Assembly (NCBI GenBank): GCA_039680225.1
Contig: JBDKTK010000135.1
Location: 1-21,418 of the forward strand
Source of the DNA: JBDKTK01 sp039680225
Lineage (GTDB): Bacteria; Desulfobacterota; Syntrophia; Syntrophales; UBA4778
Reading direction: 5' to 3'
DNA length: 21,418 nt
A program made the translations under genes and the position numbers. Under the pieces are notes generated by a model. It searched no databases, was not told the DNA's origin, and worked only from the letters and a program-made list of their open reading frames with translations. Below, one piece after another: positions 15,398 through 21,418 of this stretch; the first letter of the stretch is position 1, and each line of letters starts with the position of its first letter.

Positions 15398-15416
15398 GAG
15401 AAGAGCTTATTGCATA

Positions 15417-16712
15417 TCAAAGCAGATCAAGCTCTTTCGCCTGCACTTCAAGAGATTGGCGAAAATCAGGGTGGGCTATTCCGATGAGCGCCTTGGCCCG
15501 CTCGCGGATGCTCTTGCCCCGCAGGTCTGCCGTCCCGAACTCGGTCACCACGAAGTGGATATCGTTGCGGGAAGTGGTCACGGCCGAGCCGCGGTCGAGC
15601 TCGCAGGCGATGCGCGACACCTTGCCTTTCGCCGCCGTCGCCGGCAGGGCGATAATGGATTTGCCGCCCTTGGAGCGGCTCGCGCCGCGGACGAAATCCA
15701 CCTGGCCGCCGACGCCGCTGAACTGGTTGCGGCCGATCATCTCGGCGTTGGCCTGTCCCATGAGGTCGACCTGGAGGGCCGAGTTGATGGAGACCATCTT
15801 CTCGTGCTGCCCGATGACGAACGGGTCGTTGGTGTAATCGACGGGCCTCATCACCACATCGGGGTTGTTGTCGACGAAGTCGTAGAACTTGCGCGTGCCC
15901 ATGAGGAAGGTGGCCACGAACTTGCCCGTGTTGATCGTCTTCTTCCTGTTGGTGACGACCCCGGCCTCGGTGAGCGCGAGAACCCCGTCGGAGAACATCT
16001 CGGTATGGATGCCCAGGTCCTTCTTATTCTTCAGGAAGAGCAGGACGGCGTCGGGGATGGCGCCGATCCCCAGCTGGAGCGTGGAGCCGTCCTCGATGAG
16101 CCCGGCGACATGCTCGCCGATCGCTCTCTCAACATCGCCGATGACGGGAGGCTTGAGCTCGATGAGGGGCTCGTCCTTCTCGACCACGCAGTCGATCTCG
16201 TCCATGTGGATCGTCTCCCCGCAGGTGCGCGGCATGTTCCTGTTGACCTGCGCTATCGTAAGCCTGTCCGAGCGCGACGACGCCAGGGTGTAATCCACCG
16301 AAACGCCGAGGCTGCAGAAGCCGTCCTTGTCCGGCGGGGTTACCTGCATCAGGGTCACATCGACGGGCAATATTCGCCAGGAGAACAGCCGCGGTATCTC
16401 GGAGAAGAAGCACGGCGTGTGCAGCGCGCGCCCTTCGGACACCGCCTTGCGGGTGGTTGCCCCGACAAACAGCGAATTGTGGCGGAAGCTCCCTTCCATT
16501 CCCGGCTGGGCGTACTTGGCCGGGCCCATGGCGACCATGTGCACCACCTCGACCCCCTTGAGCTCGGGGCCGCGGGCCACCAGCGCCTCGACCAGCGTCG
16601 GCGGTTCCCCGCAGGCGTGGCCGACTACAACGCGGTCGCCGTCCCTGACCTGCTTAAGAGCGTCCGCCGCCGTCATTATCTTTTTTGCGTATTTCTGTTT
16701 CCAGTCGCTCAT
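15417..16712 (-). CDS. abfT: 4-hydroxybutyrate CoA-transferase (acetyl-CoA hydrolase/transferase family)
   Basis: A 431-residue family I CoA-transferase. The predicted catalytic glutamate is Glu238 in GIHTEMFSDG, the same number as in the Clostridium aminobutyricum enzyme. The oxyanion and CoA-binding glycine loops are seen as LQLGIGAIPDAV and FSGVGGQVDFVRGA. It should transfer CoA from acetyl-CoA (or a similar donor) to 4-hydroxybutyrate in the cytosol. The nearby 4-hydroxybutyryl-CoA dehydratase makes this substrate more likely than butyrate or acetate, though family members are hard to separate by sequence. The ATG lies inside the 3' end of the upstream CGGC gene (59-nt overlap), implying translational coupling; AAAGGTG lies some 12 nt upstream of it. 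Confidence 0.9.
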   Translation of the reverse strand: MSDWKQKYAKKIMTAADALKQVRDGDRVVVGHACGEPPTLVEALVARGPELKGVEVVHMVAMGPAKYAQPGMEGSFRHNSLFVGATTRKAVSEGRALHTPCFFSEIPRLFSWRILPVDVTLMQVTPPDKDGFCSLGVSVDYTLASSRSDRLTIAQVNRNMPRTCGETIHMDEIDCVVEKDEPLIELKPPVIGDVERAIGEHVAGLIEDGSTLQLGIGAIPDAVLLFLKNKKDLGIHTEMFSDGVLALTEAGVVTNRKKTINTGKFVATFLMGTRKFYDFVDNNPDVVMRPVDYTNDPFVIGQHEKMVSINSALQVDLMGQANAEMIGRNQFSGVGGQVDFVRGASRSKGGKSIIALPATAAKGKVSRIACELDRGSAVTTSRNDIHFVVTEFGTADLRGKSIRERAKALIGIAHPDFRQSLEVQAKELDLL

Positions 16713-17007
16713 AATATTCTTTCACCTTTCTTGTCACTTCCGGAACGATCCGGGCCTCCTCGATTGCCGCCGTGTCGACGGTATGGTCCGCCACGGTTAC
16801 ATGCGGGACATCGGCGGGATAGAATTTCCATGCACAGCCTGAAAGGCACCCGCTCAGGTAGACAACGATGTCCGCTTCGACGCTGTTGAAGACGACTCTC
16901 ATCCCCATGCTTTCAAACGAGCGCTGCAGTTCCCGGGCGATGCGGCCCCTGTCGATCCGCGGGTTGCAGCCGCCGCAAAAACGGATGCTGACCTGCGGGA
17001 CGCTCAT
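16654..17007 (-). CDS. Four-cysteine CGGC protein of unknown function
   Basis: A 117-residue protein. The N-terminus carries CGGCNPRIDR (Cys11, Cys14), and a second pair CLSGC (Cys54, Cys58) follows a hydrophobic strand (ADIVVYLSG); the layout suggests a small alpha/beta domain with a metal or Fe-S site or a redox dithiol. The charged C-terminus (VKEYYERLETEIRKKD) overlaps the start of abfT in another frame. The ATG overlaps the NifU-like stop by 4 nt. I do not know a function for this motif; its placement between a NifU-like scaffold and a CoA-transferase suggests it serves the dehydratase's cluster or electron supply. Confidence 0.8.
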   Translation of the reverse strand: MSVPQVSIRFCGGCNPRIDRGRIARELQRSFESMGMRVVFNSVEADIVVYLSGCLSGCAWKFYPADVPHVTVADHTVDTAAIEEARIVPEVTRKVKEYYERLETEIRKKDNDGGGRS

Positions 17008-17303
17008 CTCCGGCGCCTTTCCTTGAGAAAACGCAGGGCCTCAGCCGCGAGTTCGTCGCTGACTCCCGTTTCCACTTGCACTTCGGTAACGGAAGGGCAT
17101 GATTCGCGGATAGCGGCGACGACGACGTCGCGGATTGTCTGTTGGGCCCCCATGCACGAGGCGCAGGCCCCGAGGAGGCGCAGCCGGACTAAGCCGTCCT
17201 GTTCGATCCCCTTGAGCTCGATGTCCCCGTTATGGGAGTGGAGCAGGGGCCTGACGCGGGTATCAAGCGCCGCCTGTACTGCTGTTTCGAGAGCTTGGTT
17301 CAT
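17004..17303 (-). CDS. NifU-like C-terminal-domain Fe-S scaffold protein
   Basis: A 99-residue protein made of a single Nfu domain. LHSHNGDIELKGI and LLGACASCMGAQQTI hold the cluster-binding CxxC (Cys47, Cys50), followed by the typical helix and the V-T-E-V-Q-V strand. Nfu proteins carry and deliver [4Fe-4S] clusters to apoenzymes. It lies between abfD, which contains such a cluster, and the CGGC gene, with which it overlaps by 4 nt. The ATG at 17303 lacks a clear Shine-Dalgarno. A role as a dedicated carrier for AbfD is inferred. Confidence 0.9.
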   Translation of the reverse strand: MNQALETAVQAALDTRVRPLLHSHNGDIELKGIEQDGLVRLRLLGACASCMGAQQTIRDVVVAAIRESCPSVTEVQVETGVSDELAAEALRFLKERRRR

Positions 17304-17338
17304 AATTTTTGTTCCCGGACCGTATCTGTTATTTTTAT

Positions 17339-17372
17339 GTCAGCCGGGCCCCTCGGAGGAGGCCCGGCTGAC
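17339..17372 (-). other. Perfect hairpin after abfD
   Basis: GTCAGCCGGGCC and GGCCCGGCTGAC form a 12-bp perfect stem with a 10-nt loop, 10 nt after the abfD stop. On the minus strand it is followed by an A-rich stretch rather than a U-tract, so it could be an mRNA-stabilising or attenuating stem-loop, or a U-less terminator. Confidence 0.7.
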
Positions 17373-17381
17373 GGATTCGTC

Positions 17382-18830
17382 CTATTTGATGCCGGCGATA
17401 TCTTTTGCCAGCGCTTTTTTCTGTTCGAGATTGCCCTGCCGCGAGATCATGATGCGCTGCGCCTGGGGGGAACCCGCGCCGTGCATGGACTCCGTGCGGT
17501 AGCCGACCGCGGCGGTGCCCAGCGTGATGTTCTCTATCAGCCGCAGGATCCTCATCCTGTTCTCCGTCGGGACGGAATTCACGGCCCGCAGGTATTTCTC
17601 AACGTACTTGCCGGCCACCGGGTGCTTCAGGTCCTTCTCGGAGGGCATGGTGACCATGAGCCCGCCCGCGATGTCTTCGGCTAGCCTTGCGATCTCGTAC
17701 GGGAACCGGGTGACGTTCTGCTTGCAGACGTTCGCGAGCAGCATGTCTATCTGGTAATTGCCCGAAGCGGTCTTATAGCCTTCCGCCGAGCATGCAATTC
17801 CACAGGCATAGAGCGTCTCGTTGAGGTGCATCATCTCAATGAGCTTGTCCTTTACGTGGGAGGCCTTGTTAGCGCCGTTGTAGTCGGCCGCGACGGCCGC
17901 AGCGCCGATCAGGACATCGCCCACGCCCACCTTGCAGCCGCCGTAGCTCTGGCGGTGGTATCCTGCGAAGCGTTCCACCAGCGCGCCGGTGAACTCGGTC
18001 TCGCCGCACATGAAGACGTTCTCCCAGGGCACGAACAGGTCGTCGAAGATCATCATGGCCTCATGGCCCCCGAAGTTCTTGTTGCCCATGTCGAACTCGC
18101 CGCCTTCGAGCTTGCGGGTGTCGCAGGACTGGCGGCCGTAGATGTAGAATATGCCCTCGGCATCCGCGGGGGCCACGAAGGACAGGGCGTAATCCGCATC
18201 ATCCTTGGTCATCGTGGATGTGGGCATCACCAGGATCCAGTGGGAGTTGACGGCGCCGGTCTGGTGGGCCTTGCAGCCCCTGACGATGATGCCGTCCTTG
18301 CGCTTCTCGACCACCCGGCAGAACATGTCGGGGTCGGCCTGCTTGCTCGGGGCGAGGCCGCGGTCGCCCTTGACGTCGGTCATGGCGCCGTCCACGGTCC
18401 AGTCCTCTTCCTGCATCTTGAGCAGGAAATTGATGAAGCGCTTGTGGTACTCGGTCCCCAGTTTCTTGTCCATTTCGAATGTGACGCTGTCAATTGCATT
18501 GATGGCGTCCATGCCGACGCAGCGCTGGAAGCAGGCTGCCGTCTTCTGGCCCATGAGGCGCTGCATCTTTACTTTCTTGACCAGGTCTTGGGTGCTCTGG
18601 TGCAGGTGGCAGAAGCGGTTGATCTTCTTGCCGGTCAGGGATGACGTTGCGGTCATCAGGTCCTCGTACTGCGGGTCCAGGGCCAGCGCGTACGTCATTT
18701 TTACGGAGTTCATGGAAGGTCTGATGATGGGATGGTCGACGACGTTCTTCACGAGTTCGCCCATCAGGTAGACCTTGAGATTCATCTTGCGAAGGCTTTC
18801 TTCGTATTGTTCGGGTGTTTTTAATGACAT
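17382..18830 (-). CDS. abfD: 4-hydroxybutyryl-CoA dehydratase / vinylacetyl-CoA isomerase
   Basis: A 482-residue member of the HpaB/AbfD acyl-CoA-dehydrogenase-like family, which uses FAD and one [4Fe-4S] cluster to dehydrate 4-hydroxybutyryl-CoA to crotonyl-CoA by a ketyl-radical mechanism. The cluster ligands known from Clostridium aminobutyricum (Cys99, Cys103, His292, Cys299) are matched by Cys100 and Cys104 (CFQRC), His292 (AGYHRQSYGG) and Cys299 (GGCKVGVGD). MGQKTAACFQRCVGMDA and GAVNSHWILVMPT are also typical; the ~490 length fits. The ligands separate it from the flavin hydroxylases of the same family. AAGGAGG lies 10 nt before the ATG. It is the core of the operon. Confidence 0.95.
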   Translation of the reverse strand: MSLKTPEQYEESLRKMNLKVYLMGELVKNVVDHPIIRPSMNSVKMTYALALDPQYEDLMTATSSLTGKKINRFCHLHQSTQDLVKKVKMQRLMGQKTAACFQRCVGMDAINAIDSVTFEMDKKLGTEYHKRFINFLLKMQEEDWTVDGAMTDVKGDRGLAPSKQADPDMFCRVVEKRKDGIIVRGCKAHQTGAVNSHWILVMPTSTMTKDDADYALSFVAPADAEGIFYIYGRQSCDTRKLEGGEFDMGNKNFGGHEAMMIFDDLFVPWENVFMCGETEFTGALVERFAGYHRQSYGGCKVGVGDVLIGAAAVAADYNGANKASHVKDKLIEMMHLNETLYACGIACSAEGYKTASGNYQIDMLLANVCKQNVTRFPYEIARLAEDIAGGLMVTMPSEKDLKHPVAGKYVEKYLRAVNSVPTENRMRILRLIENITLGTAAVGYRTESMHGAGSPQAQRIMISRQGNLEQKKALAKDIAGIK

Positions 18831-18959
18831 GATTCTTAAACCTCCTTGTTGCTTTCAGTTATCTTTCTGTTTTCAGCCGGCCCCGCTCCGTGCGTCGCGG
18901 CCCGGCAGGGTCAAGGGCGCAGGTATCGTGTGCGGAGCTCAAGGCTCTCGGTTTCTATC

Positions 18960-18991
18960 CCGGGCAGGCGCTTTTCAAGGCGCCGGCCCGG
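18960..18991 (-). other. Strong hairpin between permease and abfD
   Basis: CCGGGC-A-GGCGC pairs with GCGCC-G-GCCCGG (11 pairs, one A-G mismatch, 8-nt loop) in the 199-nt gap 18831-19029. No U-tract follows on the minus strand. It could be a stabiliser or processing site that sets different levels for abfD and the permease. The rest of the gap holds only the abfD ribosome site and no clear promoter. Confidence 0.6.
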
Positions 18992-19029
18992 CCAAAATCA
19001 GTTCAAATCAAAAGGTTGCGAAAGGCAGT

Positions 19030-20442
19030 TTACTCGTCGCCGATCCGGCTGTTGAATACCGGGTCCTTGGCCTTGTCGTAAGTCTGCCACTTGCGGAAGA
19101 AGTCCTTTCCGTAGATCAGGGCGCACAGGACGATGCCTACCCCGAACGCGTAGCCCGCTCCGCGGGAGATCAGCACCGCGCCGACTATGCCCGCAACGCC
19201 CAGGTCGTTGAACGTCCTCGCCTTGAGGATGCCCACGCGCACGGCGACATAACCCTGAACGAGCATTGTCAGCGAAAGGGCGATCGGCAGAATCGGCTTC
19301 ACCAGGGTGACTATGGGAGAGAAGAAATAGCCCGTGAATGTTCCCCAGCGGAAGGAGCCGACGCCGCCATAGAGGCTGTCCATTGCCTCCTGGCCGTGTT
19401 TGTACCTCTCACATTCCACTACCTGCATGGCCGCCCACATGGGACCGCACATCGAGAGGTCCGGTCCGAACATGGACATCGTGATATTCCTCAGGCCGAC
19501 GATGATATTGTTCCTGTTGGCGTCAAAGTGGATGTTCTCATCCCCGTGACGGAACTCGCGGGCCTCGTCGATCAGGGCGTCCGCCTGGATCAGTTCACCG
19601 AAAAGCACGATGTAAGTGGCGGCAACCAGGGGGGCGGCAGACAGGTACATGGAGAAGGGCGGGAAGCCGATTCGGTCGGAAAAAGGCGTCCAATCCGTAA
19701 AAAGCGCATAGAACTGGGGAATAGTGAACCCCCATTTGACGTCCGGCCAGGGCAGTTCGCCCAGGAGCGGCGCAATCACAATGGCCAGGAGCATTGCGGG
19801 CATGAGGCCCAGGTCGGAAATATATTTGAAAACGGGGTGCTTGCCTTTGAGGACTTTGAAGTGGTTGGAAAACAGGATGTAAAACGCAAAACCGATTGCA
19901 ATGGTAATCGTCCAGGGGAACAGATCGAAGCGGCCCCCCTTCTCGAAAACCAGCCTTACCGCTGCAACACCGGCGCCCAGAAGGATGCCCGCTTTCAGGG
20001 CATCTGGTACGATTTCGACAAACTTCTTTGCCAGGCCTGTTCCGCCGAGCAGCAGGGAGAAGAGGCCAAGTTCAAATTCAAACGCGATGAGGGCGTGCAT
20101 GCGGGGAACGCCTTCGGGAAAAGTCTTCAGCCACAGCAGCAGGAGCGGTATGGCCGGGGTGATCCACCCGGGGACGACGGGGTCGCCGAGGTGGGCGTGC
20201 CAGAGGTACAGGAAACCGTTGAGGATGACGATGGTGATTGCTATTTCAAACGGCATTCCCAGATACTCAGTGAGGACGGGGAGGATGCCCAGGCACTCGG
20301 CGCACATGATCAGTCCCTGGGCGTAATCTGCGATCTCAAACCGGTAGTGTATAAAGGGGAGCCGGATTTCAAATGGCCCAAAGGGGAAAAAGGGCTGCTT
20401 CTGTCCGTATTCTCGTTTTATGACGGGACCTAACAAACTCAT
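19030..20442 (-). CDS. Multi-spanning permease, likely for the CoA-pathway substrate
   Basis: About 470 residues with roughly 12 hydrophobic helices. I chose ATG 20442 because GAAAGGAG (20453-20460) lies 10 nt before it; an upstream TTG at 20475 would add 11 residues across that Shine-Dalgarno. An internal polar stretch, DANRNNIIVGLRNITMSMFGPDLSMCGP, shown here only by its key residues Asn-Arg-Asn and Phe-Gly-Pro, recalls the loop of NCS2/SulP-type transporters, but I cannot assign a family with confidence. It is the first gene after the sigma-54 control region and is followed by abfD, so uptake of 4-hydroxybutyrate or a related acid is a reasonable inference. Confidence 0.8.
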   Translation of the reverse strand: MSLLGPVIKREYGQKQPFFPFGPFEIRLPFIHYRFEIADYAQGLIMCAECLGILPVLTEYLGMPFEIAITIVILNGFLYLWHAHLGDPVVPGWITPAIPLLLLWLKTFPEGVPRMHALIAFEFELGLFSLLLGGTGLAKKFVEIVPDALKAGILLGAGVAAVRLVFEKGGRFDLFPWTITIAIGFAFYILFSNHFKVLKGKHPVFKYISDLGLMPAMLLAIVIAPLLGELPWPDVKWGFTIPQFYALFTDWTPFSDRIGFPPFSMYLSAAPLVAATYIVLFGELIQADALIDEAREFRHGDENIHFDANRNNIIVGLRNITMSMFGPDLSMCGPMWAAMQVVECERYKHGQEAMDSLYGGVGSFRWGTFTGYFFSPIVTLVKPILPIALSLTMLVQGYVAVRVGILKARTFNDLGVAGIVGAVLISRGAGYAFGVGIVLCALIYGKDFFRKWQTYDKAKDPVFNSRIGDE

Positions 20443-20498
20443 AAAATTAACACTCCTTTCTTGATTTTGAGCCAAACCCGACTCTCAACGGTCCGGAT

Positions 20499-20520
20499 CC
20501 GTTAATCCCCGGGATTACGG
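20499..20520. promoter_or_regulatory. Dyad in the permease leader
   Basis: CCG-T-TAATCCC-C-GGGATTA-CGG: a 7-bp core dyad with a single central base and outer CCG/CGG arms. It lies between the candidate -12 box and the permease ribosome site, so it would be an RNA hairpin in the leader or a DNA-binding site. Confidence 0.4.
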
Positions 20521-20560
20521 GGTTTTAAGGGTTTTCTCACGCGTGACTAATACATTTGCT

Positions 20561-20576
20561 GTGCCAGAGCGGCAAA
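20561..20576 (-). promoter_or_regulatory. Candidate sigma-54 (-24/-12) promoter for the permease-abfD operon
   Basis: On the minus strand TGGCAC is followed after 5 nt by ATGTA, keeping the invariant 10-nt spacing between GG and the -12 G. The -24 box is perfect; the -12 box departs from TTGCA at two positions, including GT for GC. It lies 119 nt upstream of the permease ATG, and the adjacent gene encodes a sigma-54 activator. The intergenic stretch 20443-20757 also holds the leader dyad and the upstream dyads listed here. Confidence 0.5.
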
Positions 20577-20666
20577 GCTGCGCCGAACGAGACGCAAGCG
20601 CTTGATTTTCTACAGAAATTCCAGACGTGAAAGGCGGAAGGGCGCTTTCGGGACCTCTTCCAGGAA

Positions 20667-20680
20667 GTGCAGAATTGCAC
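20667..20680. promoter_or_regulatory. Short dyad, possible activator site
   Basis: GTGCA-GAAT-TGCAC, a perfect 5-bp inverted repeat with a 4-nt centre, about 90 nt upstream of the candidate -24 box. It shares TTGCA with the array just beyond it. Confidence 0.4.
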
Positions 20681-20723
20681 AAGGAACATTGAAATGAATG
20701 CGCAAGTTATTATTTATAAAAGA

Positions 20724-20757
20724 CAATTGCAAGTATGCAACATATGCAATTGTGCAA
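20724..20757. promoter_or_regulatory. TTGCA/TGCAA array and long dyad behind the regulator gene
   Basis: Four TGCAA units at 20728, 20736, 20745 and 20753 have 8-9 nt steps. Within them CAATTGCA (20724-20731) and TGCAATTG (20745-20752) form a perfect 8-bp dyad, with an inner TATG/CATA dyad. It directly follows the regulator's stop and lies about 150-180 nt upstream of the candidate sigma-54 promoter, typical for an enhancer. On the minus strand it is followed by TCTTTTAT, so it could instead be the regulator's terminator. Confidence 0.45.
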
Positions 20758-21418
20758 CTACCGGTTTGTCAAACGATATTTGACGGCTTTTCTGAAGACG
20801 GTGGTACGGTCGACCCCGAGGACTTCGGCCACTTTTTTCCACGACTTGTGCTCCCGGTATGTTTCCTCAATGAGGTAACGTTCCGTTTCTTCCAGGGCGT
20901 CTTTCAGGCGCGCCCCATGTTTCGGAAGGCGCTTGCGGACGTAAATGGCGTCAGGCACGCTTTCGAGGGCTATTTCAGAATCGGGGGACATGACGATCAT
21001 GCGCTCAATCAGGTTCTTGAGCTCGCGGACGTTTCCGGGCCAGTTATAGTTGACAAGCTTGTCAAGGACTGAGGGCGACAGGGTTTTTGAATAACCGAAA
21101 TGCCGGTTGAATTCGTCCAGGTAATGCCGGATGAGGAGCGGGACGTCCTCCTTGCGTTCGCGCAGGGGCGCCACATGGATGGGCACCACCATGAGGCGGT
21201 AGTAAAGGTCCTCGCGGAATGTCCCCGCCTTCATCATGTCGGCGAGATTGCGGTTGGTGGCCGCGATTATGCGGACATTGATCGATATGCCCTTGGTGGC
21301 GCCGACCCTGATGATCTCTTTGTCCTGGATGGCGCGCAAAAGTTTGACCTGGAGAGTGAGCGGCAGTTCCGCCACCTCGTCGAGAAAGAGGGTGCCGTTA
21401 TTGGCCAGCTCGAAAAGC
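20758..21418 (-). CDS. Sigma-54-dependent transcriptional activator, N-terminus beyond window edge
   Basis: The last ~220 residues of an NtrC-type bacterial enhancer-binding protein. Visible parts are Walker B (GTLFLDEV at the window edge), RIIAATNRNL (sensor I), the arginine-finger region FREDLYYRL, PLRERKEDVPLL, the sensor II motif NWPGNVREL, and a Fis-type helix-turn-helix at the C-terminus (KKVAEVLGVDRTTVFRKAVKY). The GAFTGA loop, Walker A and any sensory domain lie outside. It should hydrolyse ATP to open sigma-54 promoters. It reads toward the permease gene and is the obvious candidate to control that operon. The stop codon abuts the TTGCA array. Confidence 0.95.
   Translation of the reverse strand, partial: LFELANNGTLFLDEVAELPLTLQVKLLRAIQDKEIIRVGATKGISINVRIIAATNRNLADMMKAGTFREDLYYRLMVVPIHVAPLRERKEDVPLLIRHYLDEFNRHFGYSKTLSPSVLDKLVNYNWPGNVRELKNLIERMIVMSPDSEIALESVPDAIYVRKRLPKHGARLKDALEETERYLIEETYREHKSWKKVAEVLGVDRTTVFRKAVKYRLTNR

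Noticed and set aside
15889..16293. Further plus-strand frames inside the CoA-transferase region
   Set aside because: They are alternative-frame shadows without start signals or domain content.
15372..16889. A 505-codon open frame on the plus strand
   Set aside because: It lies opposite the CoA-transferase gene, whose catalytic motifs and family length are clear; the antisense product shows no recognisable domain.
18775..20433. A 552-codon open frame on the plus strand
   Set aside because: It is antisense to the permease, abfD start and intergenic region; its product is low-complexity and charged with no family signal, as expected opposite GC-biased codons.
20724..20757. A CRISPR-like repeat array
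   Set aside because: The units are only 5-8 nt with 8-9 nt steps and no unique spacers; a protein-binding site or terminator fits better.

Overview
The window looks like chromosomal DNA from a strictly anaerobic, GC-rich bacterium, most likely a Desulfobacterota (deltaproteobacterial) or syntrophic lineage. This rests on the gene content: a 4-hydroxybutyrate/crotonate-type CoA module built on oxygen-sensitive 4-hydroxybutyryl-CoA dehydratase, a membrane pyrophosphatase, a sigma-54 activator and a probable selenoprotein. No phage, insertion sequence, CRISPR array or rRNA is visible.

Left part (1-7659): the 3'-truncated dTDP-glucose 4,6-dehydratase gene (minus) is divergent from a 994-aa presequence-protease-like M16C zinc peptidase (plus). 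A GpsA-like dehydrogenase (minus) follows and is divergent from a two-gene unit (plus): a THUMP-type 23S rRNA methyltransferase and moaA, which overlap by 4 bp.

Middle (7660-14266): a small DUF2007-like protein and a large divergent membrane pyrophosphatase (both minus) are separated by a textbook terminator. Next comes a rhomboid protease gene with a DnaJ-C-like tail, interrupted by an in-frame TAA at codon 45. Then come tRNA-Val(CAC) with its own promoter and terminator, a PAS-PAS-GAF-PAS protein with no output domain, and a small two-helix membrane protein.

Right part (14288-21418, all minus). In transcription order: a sigma-54 activator (5' end off the window), a control region with a candidate -24/-12 promoter and a TTGCA-rich dyad, a multi-spanning permease, abfD, a NifU-like scaffold, a four-cysteine CGGC protein and a 4-hydroxybutyrate CoA-transferase. 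The permease, CoA-transferase and dehydratase would take up, activate and dehydrate 4-hydroxybutyrate to crotonyl-CoA; the NifU-like and CGGC proteins may serve the dehydratase's [4Fe-4S] cluster. Downstream, behind a large hairpin, lie an unrecognised 207-aa protein and a 118-codon frame with an internal TGA. That TGA is followed by a well-formed bacterial SECIS-like hairpin, so I read the gene as a selenoprotein that a normal gene caller would split or miss.

The best leads are the selenoprotein, the CoA operon with its Fe-S accessory genes and sigma-54 control region, the nonsense-interrupted rhomboid-DnaJ-C fusion, and a series of perfect hairpins without U-tracts after operon genes.
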